Source of the DNA: Legionella sainthelensi
GTDB taxonomy: Bacteria > Pseudomonadota > Gammaproteobacteria > Legionellales > Legionellaceae
DNA length: 64,000 nt
Reading direction: 5' to 3'
Assembly (NCBI RefSeq): GCF_900637685.1
Contig: NZ_LR134388.1
Span: forward strand, 1,313,501-1,377,500
In this document: piece by piece, positions 9,276-19,748 of the stretch
Numbering within the stretch: position 1 is the first letter of the stretch
Layout: each line of letters starts with the position of its first letter
Made by a program: the position numbers and the translations under genes
The notes under the pieces: model-generated
What the model saw: only the letters and a program-made list of their open reading frames with translations
Database searches by the model: none
Told to the model about the DNA's origin: nothing

Positions 9276-9304
9276 CTTGAAATTTTGTGATGCTGACCCC
9301 ATTT
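9276..9304 (+). promoter_or_regulatory. sigma32 heat-shock promoter for grpE-dnaK-dnaJ
   Basis: CTTGAAA (9276-9282), 14 bp, then CCCCATTT (9297-9304): an exact match to the enterobacterial RpoH consensus (CTTGAAA, 11-16 bp, CCCCATNT). It lies about 285 bp upstream of grpE, so the transcript would carry a long leader. Confidence 0.85.
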
Positions 9305-9435
9305 GCGTTGTTCGCCTCAGTTAAAGTAGGTTCGTTATACAAATAACGATGTACTGTATGTCGAACTGCTTCTCTTTAGAATTGGCATCCGTATCAATGC
9401 GACGCCCAGATTGGCTAGGGAAAAGCGTTACGGGA

Positions 9436-9487
9436 TAACGTGAATGCATCAAGGCCTCGTCTAGGCTTTTGATGTCGAATTACGTTA
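9436..9487 (+). promoter_or_regulatory. long hairpin in the grpE mRNA leader
   Basis: An imperfect inverted repeat: TAACGT ... GCATCAAGGCCT, short loop, AGGCTTTTGATG ... ACGTTA. A smaller 7 bp hairpin follows (GTTAGGT at 9488-9494 and ACCTAAC at 9503-9509) before an AT-rich stretch. Both fall between the heat-shock promoter and the grpE start. They could act as attenuator, thermometer or stability element; no function is shown by sequence alone. Confidence 0.45.
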
Positions 9488-9591
9488 GTTAGGTCCGTTA
9501 AAACCTAACATTAATTTTCGAATACCAAGGATATGATGTATGGGATGATACACTCTATTGACATTAATTCTGGTAAATCAGGAGTATTTGC

Positions 9592-10197
9592 ATGAGTAAG
9601 AAAGAAAAAAAAGATTGGCACCAATTTAAAGAAACACATTTAAATGAAGAACAGCAGTCTCAAGATTCAGAAAAAGAGAGTGTTGAGGTGATGGACTCAC
9701 TTGAGCCTCAAGAAGCATCTTTAGAGCATCCAAGTTATGTTGAATTGAGCGAAAAACTCACTCTTACAGAACAACAAGCTCATGAAAGTTGGGAAAAGGC
9801 CGTCCGTGCGCAAGCAGAATTGGATAATTTTCGCCGTAGGGCGGAACGAGAAATCGCTAATGCCCATCGTTATGGCGTTGAGAAATTGATTTCCTCTTTA
9901 TTGCCTGTAATTGACAGCTTAGAACAAGCTTTGCAACTGGCTATAAAAGCAGAAGATGCATCGATGCGCGAAGGCTTGGAATTGACGCTGAAACTTTTTG
10001 TTGATGCATTACAAAAATTTGAAGTACAACAAATTGATCCTATTGGTACTCCATTTGATCCTCAATTACATGAAGCGATGTCGATGCAGGTTGCCCCAGA
10101 TGCTGAACCAAACACGGTCATAGCTGTATTCCAAAAGGGTTACAAATTAAGCGATCGTGTGATTAGACCAGCGCGCGTTGTTGTATCAAAAAAATAA
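9592..10197 (+). CDS. grpE: nucleotide exchange factor GrpE
   Basis: 201 residues. GrpE is the co-chaperone that releases ADP from DnaK. The first 55 residues are acidic and Gln/Glu-rich, then a long helix (EKLTLTEQQAHESWEKAVRA) leads to the hallmark RAQAELDNFRRRAERE, followed by the beta-domain containing DPQLHEAMSMQ and the C-terminal KGYKLSDRVIRPARVVVSK. The ATG follows CAGGAG with good spacing. It is the first gene of grpE-dnaK-dnaJ downstream of the sigma32 promoter. Confidence 0.96.
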   Translation: MSKKEKKDWHQFKETHLNEEQQSQDSEKESVEVMDSLEPQEASLEHPSYVELSEKLTLTEQQAHESWEKAVRAQAELDNFRRRAEREIANAHRYGVEKLISSLLPVIDSLEQALQLAIKAEDASMREGLELTLKLFVDALQKFEVQQIDPIGTPFDPQLHEAMSMQVAPDAEPNTVIAVFQKGYKLSDRVIRPARVVVSKK

Positions 10198-10285
10198 ATT
10201 ATGAGGTTAGTGGGTTGAAATTTTGCACGTAATACCCATATAAGAATTATTGCATAAAAATTACTACTTTGGAGCAAGAAATAGA

Positions 10286-12228
10286 ATGGCAAAGATTATA
10301 GGAATAGACTTGGGTACCACCAACTCATGTGTTGCTGTAATGGAAGGTGATAAACCTAAGGTAATTGAAAACAGTGAAGGTCACCGTACTACTCCTTCCA
10401 TTGTCGCTTTTACAGACGATGGTGAAGTATTGGTTGGACAATCTGCAAAGCGTCAAGCAGTGACTAATCCAGACAGTACCTTGTTTGCAATTAAACGATT
10501 AATTGGTCGTCGATTTGATGATGCGATTGTCCAAAAAGATATTAAAATGGTGCCCTACAAGATTATCAAAGCGGATAACGGTGATGCTTGGGTTCGTGTG
10601 AAAAATCAGGATAAAGCACCGCCTCAAATCTCTGCTGAAGTATTGCGTAAGATGAAAAAAACTGCAGAAGATTATCTAGGTGAAGAAGTAAAAGAAGCCG
10701 TAATTACCGTACCTGCATACTTCAACGATTCTCAACGACAAGCGACAAAAGATGCGGGTCGCATCGCGGGTCTTGAAGTAAAACGTATCATTAACGAGCC
10801 TACTGCTGCAGCCCTTGCTTATGGCATGGACAAAAAACGCGGTGATTCAGTTATTGCGGTATATGACCTGGGTGGTGGTACTTTTGATATTTCTATTATT
10901 GAAATTGCTGAAGTGGATGGAGAACACCAATTTGAAGTATTAGCTACCAATGGTGATACTTTCTTAGGGGGTGAGGATTTTGACTTGGCATTGATTGATT
11001 ACCTCGCTTCTGAATTCAAAAAGGATTCCGGTATTGATTTACACAATGATCCATTAGCATTGCAACGACTTAAAGATGCTGCTGAAAAAGCTAAAATTGA
11101 ACTTTCTTCGGCACAGCAAACTGATGTTAATTTGCCTTATATTACGGCAGATGCCTCCGGACCTAAACATTTAAATATCAAATTGACTCGAGCTAAATTG
11201 GAATCTTTAGTAGAGAAATTGGTTGAGCGTACAATAGAACCTTGTAAGACGGCGCTAAAAGATGCGGGCTTAACTGTATCACAAATCAATGAAGTTATTT
11301 TGGTTGGTGGTCAAACACGTATGCCTTTAGTTCAAAAAACAGTAGAAGAATTTTTTGGCAAAGAACCACGTAAAGATGTGAATCCTGATGAAGCAGTTGC
11401 TGTTGGTGCTGCTATTCAAGCTGCGGTATTATCTGGAGAAGTAAAAGATATTCTCTTGCTTGATGTTACGCCTTTATCTTTAGGTATTGAAACAATGGGT
11501 GGAATAATGACGAAGCTCATTGAAAAAATACAACCATTCCAACCAAAACAGCACAGGTCTTCTCTACAGCAGATGATAATCAGACAGCGGTTACTGTGCA
11601 CGTGCTGCAAGGGGAAAGAGAGCAAGCATCAGCGAATAAATCTTTGGGACGATTTGATTTAAGTGATATTCCCTCTGCACCACGCGGAGTTCCTCAAATC
11701 GAAGTTACTTTTGATATTGATGCCAATGGTATTCTTAATGTTTCTGCTAAAGACAAAGCTACAGGTAAAGCGCAATCAATTGTGATTAAGGCTTCCAGTG
11801 GTTTGAGTGATGAAGAAGTTGAAGCTATGGTAAAAGATGCTAAATCACATGCAGAAGAAGATAAGAAATTTAAGGAAATGGCTGATCTTCGTAATCAGGC
11901 AGATAGCTTAATTCACAGCTGTGAAAAATCTATGAAAGATCTAGCAACAGATCTTACCGATGATGAGAAAAAAGGTATAGAAACGGCTATTGCTGAATTA
12001 AAAGAAGCAATTCAAGGTAGTGATAAAGCACAAATTGAAGACAAATTGAAAGTGTTAAGTGATGCATCTGCAAAAATGGCTGAGCGAGTTTATGCTAAAA
12101 AGGCATCTGAAGGACAAGCAGGGCAGGGACAAGCACACCAGGAACAGGCACAAACACATGAATCAGCTAAGACGGATGAAAGTGTTGTTGATGCTGAGTT
12201 CGAGGAAGTAAAAGACGATAAGAAATAA
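10286..12228 (+). CDS. dnaK: chaperone DnaK (Hsp70), frame broken by one missing base
   Basis: From ATG 10286 ([19 protein letters not shown] upstream) the frame reads the ATPase domain ([26 protein letters not shown]) to [19 protein letters not shown] and TKLIEK, then turns to nonsense. The other frame resumes at once with the substrate-binding domain ([21 protein letters not shown]) and ends in a Gln/Ala-rich lid and the [11 protein letters not shown] tail. Adding one A to the A6 run at 11523-11528 restores GAA-AAA-AAT-ACA (E-K-N-T) and a 647-residue protein, a normal DnaK length. DnaK is essential or nearly so, and the rest is perfectly conserved. A homopolymer miscall is therefore the likeliest explanation, with slippage the alternative. 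Confidence 0.93.
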
Positions 12229-12281
12229 TTGGTTCTATCGTAATATATGATAGCCTGGGTATTCTAGCCTCGGTGAAGCAA

Positions 12282-12323
12282 AACGTAACTTGAGAAATGA
12301 GGACTCATTTCTTGGGTTACGTT
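12282..12323 (+). terminator. 20 bp hairpin between dnaK and dnaJ
   Basis: AACGTAACTTGAGAAATGAG, a 2-nt loop, and CTCATTTCTTGGGTTACGTT form a 20 bp stem with two mismatches, starting 53 bp after the dnaK stop. No strong T run follows, so it may be a partial terminator or processing hairpin lowering dnaJ expression. Confidence 0.45.
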
Positions 12324-12374
12324 GTTGTTGTGGTCATTATGTTTAAGAGCAATAATTTTTCTGTGCAGGCAGAG

Positions 12375-12512
12375 CACTGCTAATGACTTAAGAGACACGC
12401 TTTCAGTCGACATCCAGCGACGTATCTGCAGGATACAATGATGGTGATGGATCTCGCGGACAAGCCGCAGGATGCCGGAATAAAGTATAGATTCCTTAAG
12501 TCAACGGTAGTG
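12375..12512. repeat. MITE-like repeat with CTTAAG-type inverted ends (copy 1)
   Basis: Ends are CACTGCTAATGACTTAAG (12375-12392) and CTTAAGTCAACGGTAGTG (12495-12512), inverted with 4 mismatches in 18. Inside is a GCGGACAAGCCGC palindrome shared with other dispersed repeats in the window. It lies in the 446 bp dnaK-dnaJ gap, which has no other gene. A second copy with similar ends is at 17677-17781. Confidence 0.6.
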
Positions 12513-12674
12513 AGAGGAGGCCCCATTTTCTATAGTACATTGTGCTAACAGGTATAAATGGGTTTCGTTTTTTGCGTGGGAATGAATTTGACATAATGAT
12601 AGAGACTTTATGTTTCATACTGTTAGAAAAATCCGGACTATGAAGCCTATTAATTTTAAATTTTGTGAGTAGTT

Positions 12675-13814
12675 ATGGAAAAGCGGGATTATTATGAACT
12701 TTTAGATGTAAGTCGAACTGCCAGTGATGCTGAAATTAAAAAAGCATATCGCAAGTTGGCAATGAAGTATCACCCAGATCGTAATCCTGGCGATTCTGAA
12801 GCAGAAGAAAAATTTAAAGAAATTCAAAGCGCTTACAGCATTTTATCCGATCCGCAAAAACGGGCTGCTTATGACCAATTCGGTCATGCGGGTGTTGATC
12901 CTTCTATGCGAGGTGGTCCTGGCGGCTTTGGAGGATTTGGTGGTTTTGGTGATGTTTTCGAAGATATTTTTGAAAATATTTTTTCAGGTGGACGTGGTGC
13001 TGGTCGACAATCACGTGGCCAACGTGGTGCTGATTTGCAATTTAATGTGCAATTAACTCTTGAAGAGGCTGCTTTAGGTAAAGAAGTACAAATTACGGTA
13101 CCAAGACATGGCACGTGTACCGTGTGCAGTGGTTCTGGTGCAAAAGCAGGAACTCAACCAAAAACATGCGAAACATGTAACGGAATAGGGCAGGTAAGGA
13201 TTCAACAAGGATTTTTCTCGATTCAACAAACGTGTCCTCATTGTCATGGAGAAGGGAAAATTATTTCTGATCCATGCTCAAGTTGTCATGGCCAAGGACG
13301 AATACGTGAAAGTAAAAAACTCACCGTCAAAATTCCACCAGGGGTTGATAATGGTGATAGAGTACGATTAAGCGGCGAAGGTGAAGCAGGAGTGCATGGG
13401 GGGGGGCCTGGTGATCTTTATGTCCAGGTTAGTATTAAAAAACATACCATATTTGAACGACATGAAAATGATTTGCATTGTGAAGTGCCCATAAGTTTTA
13501 TCACTGCAGCTTTGGGGGGCTCTATAGAAGTTCCTACTCTTGAAGGACGAGTCACGCTCAAGATTCCTGAAGAAACTCAAACAAGCAAAGTATTTCGTTT
13601 AAGGGGCAAAGGAATGAAATCTGTGCGAGGGCACGGTCAAGGTGATTTGCTATGTAAAGTAGTTGTAGAAACTCCCGTTAATTTATCCCGTGAGCAAAAA
13701 GAATTATTAACAAAATTCCATGAATCACTTGAAAATGCTAAAGCAAATCATTCTCCGCGATCTAATTCCTGGTTTGCTGGTGTGAAAAAATTCTTTGAAG
13801 ACATGAAATTTTAA
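12675..13814 (+). CDS. dnaJ: chaperone DnaJ (Hsp40)
   Basis: 379 residues with the full type I layout: J domain (residues 1-70, with the HPD motif in [10 protein letters not shown]), Gly/Phe-rich linker ([20 protein letters not shown]), and four zinc-finger repeats [24 protein letters not shown] and CSSCHGQG between about residues 145 and 215. The two client-binding beta domains follow. It stimulates DnaK ATPase and delivers clients. It is separated from dnaK by 446 bp holding a hairpin and a MITE-like repeat, so it may also have its own promoter. Confidence 0.97.
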   Translation: MEKRDYYELLDVSRTASDAEIKKAYRKLAMKYHPDRNPGDSEAEEKFKEIQSAYSILSDPQKRAAYDQFGHAGVDPSMRGGPGGFGGFGGFGDVFEDIFENIFSGGRGAGRQSRGQRGADLQFNVQLTLEEAALGKEVQITVPRHGTCTVCSGSGAKAGTQPKTCETCNGIGQVRIQQGFFSIQQTCPHCHGEGKIISDPCSSCHGQGRIRESKKLTVKIPPGVDNGDRVRLSGEGEAGVHGGGPGDLYVQVSIKKHTIFERHENDLHCEVPISFITAALGGSIEVPTLEGRVTLKIPEETQTSKVFRLRGKGMKSVRGHGQGDLLCKVVVETPVNLSREQKELLTKFHESLENAKANHSPRSNSWFAGVKKFFEDMKF

Positions 13815-13876
13815 AATAAGTAAGTTACAATTGCTGGCATTTATCTTTATGTGCATTTTTTGAGCTTGAGTGATTC

Positions 13877-13894
13877 GCATCATTTTGATGATGC
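13877..13894. repeat. small palindrome in the dnaJ-carA gap
   Basis: GCATCAT-TTTG-ATGATGC, a 7 bp stem with a 4-nt loop, midway between dnaJ and carA. No T run follows. It could be a weak terminator or an operator for carA; undecided. Confidence 0.3.
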
Positions 13895-13949
13895 AATGTG
13901 TCATTCAGGCTGAAATTAAAAATCATTATAAACAACTTAGAGTAGATCC

Positions 13950-15062
13950 ATGATGAACCAACCAGCAATTTTAGCATTAGCCGACGGCACTATTTATAAA
14001 GGCATTTCAATAGGAGCGTCAGGTGATTGTGTTGGCGAGTTGGTTTTTAATACGTCGCTAACTGGTTACCAAGAAATGCTTACTGATCCTTCATATGCAC
14101 GACAAATCATCACTTTAACCACTGCACATGTCGGAAATACAGGATGCAATCATGAGGATATGGAATCTAACAAAGTTTGGGCTTCAGGTTTAGTCATCCG
14201 TAATGCTTCAATAATTCACAGTAATTATCGTGCCGAACAATCACTACAAGAATGGCTCAAAAAAAATGGGGTGGTTGGAATTGCTGATATTGACACTCGT
14301 GATTTGACCTTACGTTTGCGTGAAAAGGGGGCATTAGGCGCTTGTATCAGTACTGATGTCGAAAATCCTGAATTGGTTTTGGCAAAAGCAAAATCTTTTT
14401 CTGGGTTGCAAGGTGTGGATTTAGCACTGGAAGTTTCCAGAAAAACAATAGAGCGCTGGCATGTTGGTTTGGGTGAATGGGGAAAAAACTCTCAACCACA
14501 ACAATTTCATGTAGTGGCTTATGATTTTGGCGTGAAGCACAATATTTTACGTATCTTATATGACAAAGGCTGTCATTTGACTTTAGTGCCTGCTAAGACC
14601 TCAGCAGCGGAAGTTTTGGCAATGAATCCTAATGGTATATTTTTATCGAATGGTCCTGGAGATCCACAAGCGTGTGATTATGCTATTCGCGCAACTCAAG
14701 AATTTTTAGTACACAATATCCCCTTATTTGGTATCTGTTTGGGTTTTCAAATCTTAGCTTTAGCATGTGGTGGTGTGACTAAAAAAATGAAGTTCGGTCA
14801 TCATGGTGCAAATCATCCCGTTATTGAAACGGAAGGTAAAAAACGTGTTTTTATAACCAGCCAAAATCATGGTTTTGCGGTGGATGAAGAAAGTTTGCCG
14901 GATTGTCTTGCTATTACTCATCGCTCTTTATTCGATAATACGTTACAAGGTATTAGACATAAAGAGAAGCCTGCTTTAGGCTTCCAAGGACATCCAGAGG
15001 CTAGCCCAGGCCCACATGATATAGAAATAGTATTTAATGAGTTTATACAGTTAATGAAATGA
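13950..15062 (+). CDS. carA: carbamoyl-phosphate synthase small (glutaminase) subunit
   Basis: 370 residues. CarA hydrolyses glutamine and passes ammonia to CarB for carbamoyl phosphate, feeding arginine and pyrimidine synthesis. The N-terminal half has the family blocks [19 protein letters not shown] and [15 protein letters not shown]. The C-terminal half is a class I glutamine amidotransferase with the nucleophile in [12 protein letters not shown] and the His-Glu pair in [14 protein letters not shown]. Two ATGs lie in tandem (13950, 13953). Unusually carB does not follow: the next gene is metK and no carB exists elsewhere in the window. Confidence 0.95.
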   Translation: MMNQPAILALADGTIYKGISIGASGDCVGELVFNTSLTGYQEMLTDPSYARQIITLTTAHVGNTGCNHEDMESNKVWASGLVIRNASIIHSNYRAEQSLQEWLKKNGVVGIADIDTRDLTLRLREKGALGACISTDVENPELVLAKAKSFSGLQGVDLALEVSRKTIERWHVGLGEWGKNSQPQQFHVVAYDFGVKHNILRILYDKGCHLTLVPAKTSAAEVLAMNPNGIFLSNGPGDPQACDYAIRATQEFLVHNIPLFGICLGFQILALACGGVTKKMKFGHHGANHPVIETEGKKRVFITSQNHGFAVDEESLPDCLAITHRSLFDNTLQGIRHKEKPALGFQGHPEASPGPHDIEIVFNEFIQLMK

Positions 15063-15170
15063 AAGAAACTGTCCATTTTTTTCGTCAAGCTTCGATGCAT
15101 AATCGGTGAAATGTGGGCAGGGATCTGAGAAGCCAATGAGATACAAATACATATTTAAAGAGGATTAACA

Positions 15171-16319
15171 ATGAATGAAAGTCATGTCTTTACTTCAGAA
15201 TCTGTTTCCGAGGGACATCCGGACAAGATAGCTGATCAAATTTCCGATGCAATTTTAGATGCTATTTTAATGCAAGATCCAACTGCAAGGGTAGCATGCG
15301 AGGTATTTGTTAAAACAGGTATGGTATTGGTTGGTGGTGAAATTACTACTAAAGCATGGGTAGATGTAGAGGCAGTTACACGACAAGTAATTAAAGATAT
15401 AGGTTATAACAGCTCGCAAATGGGATTTGACTGGGAGTCATGTGCAGTACTTTCCGCAATTGGAAAACAATCCCCAGACATTGCTCAAGGCGTAGATAAT
15501 AAGGAAACCAAAATTCTTGGTGCTGGAGATCAAGGTTTAATGTTTGGTTATGCAAGCCGTGAGACAGACGTTTATATGCCAGCACCTATTGCCTATGCCC
15601 ATCGACTGATGGAGAAACAAGCTTATTTACGTAAATCAGGGGCTTTACCTTGGTTACGACCAGATGCCAAGTGTCAATTAACCTTAAAATACGAGCATGG
15701 GATACCTGTTGAAGTAGATACGGTTGTCTTTTCAACCCAACATGCAGCTGAAATTAGCCATAATGATTTAATTGAAGCAGTGCGTGAAGAAGTGATTAGC
15801 ACGACGCTACCTACGGAGTGGCTAACGCGAAAAACCCGTTATTTCATCAATCCGACAGGCCGTTTTGTTATTGGCGGTCCTCTAGGCGATTGTGGATTAA
15901 CGGGACGTAAAATTATAGTGGACACTTATGGTGGTATGGCTAGACATGGAGGAGGATGTTTCTCCGGTAAAGATCCTTCAAAAGTTGATCGTTCAGCAGC
16001 TTATGCAGCACGGCATGTTGCTAAAAATATAGTCGCTGCAGGTTTAGCTGATAAGTGTGAATTACAAATTTCTTATGCTATTGGCGTTGCCGAACCTACA
16101 TCCATTTTTGTTGAAACATTTGGTACAGGACGATTAAAAGATAGTGAAATCATTGAATTAGTCAATACTCATTTTGATTTAACACCACAAGGTATTATTG
16201 AATATCATGATTTACTTCGGCCAATCTATAGACAAACAGCAACTTATGGCCATTATGGGCGTGAAACTTTTCCTTGGGAACGTTTAGATAAAGTAGCTGA
16301 ATTACGTAAGGCATTATGA
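15171..16319 (+). CDS. metK: S-adenosylmethionine synthetase
   Basis: 382 residues, typical MetK. It makes SAM from methionine and ATP. Signatures: [20 protein letters not shown] at the N-terminus (ATP and Mg binding), [12 protein letters not shown] (residues about 117-128), and [20 protein letters not shown]. The start has AGAGG 8-9 nt upstream. It is followed after 10 bp by ahcY, so SAM production and recycling of the SAH product are encoded in one operon. I looked for a SAM/SAH riboswitch in the 108 bp leader and saw no convincing one. Confidence 0.97.
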   Translation: MNESHVFTSESVSEGHPDKIADQISDAILDAILMQDPTARVACEVFVKTGMVLVGGEITTKAWVDVEAVTRQVIKDIGYNSSQMGFDWESCAVLSAIGKQSPDIAQGVDNKETKILGAGDQGLMFGYASRETDVYMPAPIAYAHRLMEKQAYLRKSGALPWLRPDAKCQLTLKYEHGIPVEVDTVVFSTQHAAEISHNDLIEAVREEVISTTLPTEWLTRKTRYFINPTGRFVIGGPLGDCGLTGRKIIVDTYGGMARHGGGCFSGKDPSKVDRSAAYAARHVAKNIVAAGLADKCELQISYAIGVAEPTSIFVETFGTGRLKDSEIIELVNTHFDLTPQGIIEYHDLLRPIYRQTATYGHYGRETFPWERLDKVAELRKAL

Positions 16320-16329
16320 GGAGGCTGTG

Positions 16330-17655
16330 ATGGAATTAGTCGATAAAGTAGGAGCAAAAGGCAATATGATCCATGATTATAAAGTTGCAGATATGGCGCT
16401 GGCGTCTTGGGGACGCAAAGAAATTGCTATAGCAGAGACGGAAATGCCAGGTTTAATGGCTTTACGTGAAGAGTTTGGTGCAACAAAACCCTTGAAAGGC
16501 GCTCGTATTGCAGGTTGTTTGCATATGACCATTCAAACAGCGGTGCTTATTGAAACTTTGGTTGCTTTGGGGGCTGAAGTTCGTTGGTCTTCTTGTAATA
16601 TATTTTCCACTCAAGACCATGCAGCTGCTGCTATTGCAGCTAAAGGTATTCCTGTATTTGCCTGGAAGGGTGAAACAGAGGAAGAATATTGGTGGTGTGT
16701 GGAACAAACACTGGCTGGCCCCAATAATTGGGCACCTAATTTATTGCTCGATGACGGCGGTGATTTAACACAAATCATTCATCAAAAATATCCGCAACTA
16801 TTACCTGATATCAAAGGTGTTTCAGAAGAGACGACTACAGGTGTTGCTCGGTTGTATGAAATGGCCAAACATGGTGAATTAAGTATTCCTGCAATTAATG
16901 TGAATGATTCGGTAACTAAGTCTAAGTTCGATAATTTATACGGTTGTCGCGAATCTTTATTGGATGGTTTAAAACGAGCTACTGACGTGATGGTCGCAGG
17001 AAAAGTTGCTCTTATTTTAGGTTATGGAGATGTAGGCAAAGGCTGCGCTCAAGCTCTACGGGGCCAAGGTGCTATTGTTTTAATTGCTGAAATTGATCCT
17101 ATTTGCGCTCTTCAAGCGGCGATGGAAGGTTATCGCGTTGTTACTTTAGATGATGTTGCAGAGCAAGTCGACATTGTGGTTACTGCTACAGGTAATTATC
17201 ATGTAGTCACGCATGAACATATGAAAAGAATGCGAAATCAAGCTATTTTATGTAATATTGGTCATTTTGATTCCGAAATCGATGTACAAAGCTTGAAAAA
17301 ATATCAATGGGAAAATATTAAGCCCCAAGTGGATCATGTTATTTTTCCTGATGGGAAACGCATTATACTTTTAGCTGAAGGACGTTTGGTTAATTTAGGT
17401 TGTGCAACAGGTCACCCTAGTTTTGTGATGTCGGCCTCTTTTTCCAATCAAGTTTTAGCACAAATTGAATTATTCAAAAATGCTGCTCAATATGAAAAAC
17501 AAGTTTATGTTCTTCCGAAACTGTTGGATGAAAAAGTTGCTCGGCTGCATTTAGATCGCATTGGTGTGAAGCTAACTCGATTAACTGATGAGCAAGCTCA
17601 ATATTTAGGTGTTGAGATCAACGGTCCCTTTAAACCGGATCATTATCGTTACTAA
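16330..17655 (+). CDS. ahcY: S-adenosyl-L-homocysteine hydrolase
   Basis: 441 residues from the ATG at 16330. It splits SAH to adenosine and homocysteine, relieving product inhibition of SAM-dependent methylases. Key blocks: [55 protein letters not shown], and the NAD-binding [13 protein letters not shown] (Rossmann). The C-terminus KPDHYRY is diagnostic. A GTG at 16327 is also in frame, but GGAGG at 16320-16324 fits the ATG. It forms an operon with metK. Confidence 0.97.
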   Translation: MELVDKVGAKGNMIHDYKVADMALASWGRKEIAIAETEMPGLMALREEFGATKPLKGARIAGCLHMTIQTAVLIETLVALGAEVRWSSCNIFSTQDHAAAAIAAKGIPVFAWKGETEEEYWWCVEQTLAGPNNWAPNLLLDDGGDLTQIIHQKYPQLLPDIKGVSEETTTGVARLYEMAKHGELSIPAINVNDSVTKSKFDNLYGCRESLLDGLKRATDVMVAGKVALILGYGDVGKGCAQALRGQGAIVLIAEIDPICALQAAMEGYRVVTLDDVAEQVDIVVTATGNYHVVTHEHMKRMRNQAILCNIGHFDSEIDVQSLKKYQWENIKPQVDHVIFPDGKRIILLAEGRLVNLGCATGHPSFVMSASFSNQVLAQIELFKNAAQYEKQVYVLPKLLDEKVARLHLDRIGVKLTRLTDEQAQYLGVEINGPFKPDHYRY

Positions 17656-17676
17656 TTAAAGGTAAGTGCTCTGTTC

Positions 17677-17781
17677 TACTGCCGTTGACTGAAGAGAACA
17701 TCATTTTCGCGAAAGCGAAAATCCATTATGTGTTCTCCTATGTGTGAGGATGACTATAAATTTCTTAAGTCAATGGCAGTG
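17677..17781. repeat. MITE-like repeat with CTTAAG-type inverted ends (copy 2)
   Basis: Left end ACTGCCGTTGACTGAAG (17678-17694) is inverted at CTTAAGTCAATGGCAGTG (17764-17781). An 8 bp hairpin with a GAAA loop (ATTTTCGC-GAAA-GCGAAAAT, 17703-17722) lies inside and may end the metK-ahcY transcript. The ends match those at 12375-12512. Confidence 0.55.
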
Positions 17782-17825
17782 CTCCTCGGTTTTAGTCCAA
17801 TCAATTGTGTTGATAGTTCATATAA

Positions 17826-17909
17826 GGGGCTGTTGACAATTCAGTTCCTGGCATCTTGAGGCTTTTCCTCCGGACGCTGGGTCTTAGAATACGAATTGCC
17901 AATAAACCC
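17826..17909. repeat. short element with IS5-type ends
   Basis: GGGGCTGTTGACAATTC at the left and GAATTGCCAATAAACCC at the right form an imperfect inverted repeat. The left end is nearly identical to the terminal repeat of the IS5-type element at 55948 (GGTCTGTTGACAATTCA). At about 84 bp it looks like a non-autonomous relative of that element. Confidence 0.5.
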
Positions 17910-18065
17910 TAATTTTTAATAATTTATTATTTATCAATAAGCTAGATTTATTTTTTTCTTTCTTTGCCGTATATAGTAATAGCATTTTGAGATAATTTTG
18001 CTCTTGTTTTGCGATTTATCTTATTGCATACTGATTGGCTATGCATTTTTATAAGGAGATTTTGC

Positions 18066-19748
18066 ATGTTGAAGTTAGGGATTTTAAGTCTTAGTCTTTT
18101 GTCTATCGCCCATAATGCATTTGCGGCACCCGCAAATGATGCTGTCCGAGTGATAATCAAGTATAAAGAACAAATAACGAGTGTTTCTTCTTTAAAATCG
18201 CAAATAAAACAAATTACCCAATTACCTGTGAAGCAAATAAATCCTATGGCGAATGGAGCTTATTTATTAATTTTAGATACTACAAATGGCTCTCTTTCTA
18301 AAGAAATAGATAATGAGGATACTACTTCCTTAGTTTTGGACCGTCTGCGTAAAAATCCACAAGTTTTATATGCAGTGAAAGACCGAGTAAGTTACTTTAA
18401 ACCAGTTCCTGATCCAGAAATTTTGGATGCTGGTAGTTTATTATCCCATGAAATTCAATGGGATGAATTTTCACGTCCTGCAGGAATCATGTTGGAATCT
18501 AAGCCGGGCTCTCGAGATGGTGCTTGGTTTTATACTACCGGCTTGTCTAAAGAACCTGTAGTAGTTGCAGTATTAGATACTGGAATAGCCTTAAATGAAA
18601 ATTTAATAAATAATCTTGTTAAAGATGATGCTGGTAATATATGGGGTTGGAACTTTGCGGGAAATAATAATAATTTAATGGATGAGACCAGATCCTATCA
18701 TGGTACTCATGTTGCTGGAACAATAGCAGGTTATGGTCATGTGATGAGTGGTATGGGTGAAGACTTAAAAATTCTTCCGCTAAAAATTCCTGGCGCTAAT
18801 GGAATGTTCTATGAAAGTTCTGTAATCAATGCCATTTATTGGGCTGTAGGTGGCGATGTTCCCGGAGTTCCAAAAAATATTCATCCGGCAAAAATATTGA
18901 ATATGAGTTTCGGTGTGGATAAAGGACCGAATCAAGAGATTGATTATTGCGATCAGGCGTTACAAGAGGCGGTCTTTTTCGCACGTGAACATGGCGCGGT
19001 TCTAGCTGTGGCAGCAGGAAATGATAATGTATGGGAGCATTTTAATGCCCCGGCAATTTGTAATGGAACTATTAAAGTCGCATCTACTGGGCCAGAGGGG
19101 CTTCGATCCTATTTTTCTAACTATGGACCTAGTGTGACATTAGCCGCTCCAGGAGGAGACAAACGTTATGGACTTTGGGGTGGTATCTTATCCACGGTGA
19201 ATCCAGGAGGTGGTTATGGAGGATCTGGATTTGATTTTTATCAAGGAACGAGTATGGCAACGCCCCATGTTGCAGGTGTTGCAGGATTAATTCTTGCCGC
19301 AAGTAATAAAGCACTTAGCTCTGAGCAAATTGAGCAGTTACTTTATATTACAACACATGATTTTGGAGTAAGTTCTGACTCGAATAAATCTTGTGTAGGA
19401 AAGAAACCTTGCGGACATGGAATTTTGGATGCTGAAAATGCCGTTAAAGCTGCAGCAGCAGGGTATGATTTACTCTTTTCATCCCCTAAAACCAAAAGTT
19501 TAGCGATGAAAAATTGTGGGAAAAATTCATTAACACCAGGTAAGTCGCGGGTTGTTATCGATGGTGTGACTTGGGTACTAAATAACGCGGCTTGTGAAAC
19601 TCTGGATAGTTTTCAAAAACCTCATATAGAGCAAACTAAAAATGGTGCTATTATTGCTCATTATGGCTCGATAAGTTATCACCTTGATCAAAGTGCTTAT
19701 AAAGAATGTCAGGTTATTGGTTATGATGGGGTAGGGTGTTACCTATAA
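18066..19748 (+). CDS. secreted subtilisin-like serine protease (S8)
   Basis: 560 residues from the ATG at 18066, chosen because AAGGAG lies 7 nt upstream and the product begins with a clean signal peptide (MLKLGILSLSLLSIAHNAFA). The upstream in-frame start would put a charged stretch first. An inhibitor-like propeptide follows (residues ~25-120). The catalytic triad is Asp171 (VVAVLDTGIA), His212 (SYHGTHVAGTIAG) and Ser396 (GTSMATPHVAGVAGL), with the oxyanion Asn in VAAGNDNVW. A ~90-residue C-terminal extension holds four cysteines and is not a typical P-domain. Likely exported by Sec and possibly released by type II secretion, a route Legionella uses for proteases. Confidence 0.92.
   Translation: MLKLGILSLSLLSIAHNAFAAPANDAVRVIIKYKEQITSVSSLKSQIKQITQLPVKQINPMANGAYLLILDTTNGSLSKEIDNEDTTSLVLDRLRKNPQVLYAVKDRVSYFKPVPDPEILDAGSLLSHEIQWDEFSRPAGIMLESKPGSRDGAWFYTTGLSKEPVVVAVLDTGIALNENLINNLVKDDAGNIWGWNFAGNNNNLMDETRSYHGTHVAGTIAGYGHVMSGMGEDLKILPLKIPGANGMFYESSVINAIYWAVGGDVPGVPKNIHPAKILNMSFGVDKGPNQEIDYCDQALQEAVFFAREHGAVLAVAAGNDNVWEHFNAPAICNGTIKVASTGPEGLRSYFSNYGPSVTLAAPGGDKRYGLWGGILSTVNPGGGYGGSGFDFYQGTSMATPHVAGVAGLILAASNKALSSEQIEQLLYITTHDFGVSSDSNKSCVGKKPCGHGILDAENAVKAAAAGYDLLFSSPKTKSLAMKNCGKNSLTPGKSRVVIDGVTWVLNNAACETLDSFQKPHIEQTKNGAIIAHYGSISYHLDQSAYKECQVIGYDGVGCYL

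Noticed and set aside
15063..15170. Possible SAM or SAH riboswitch upstream of metK
   Set aside because: The 108 bp leader has only weak complementarity and none of the conserved cores I know for SAM or SAH classes, and no expression platform.
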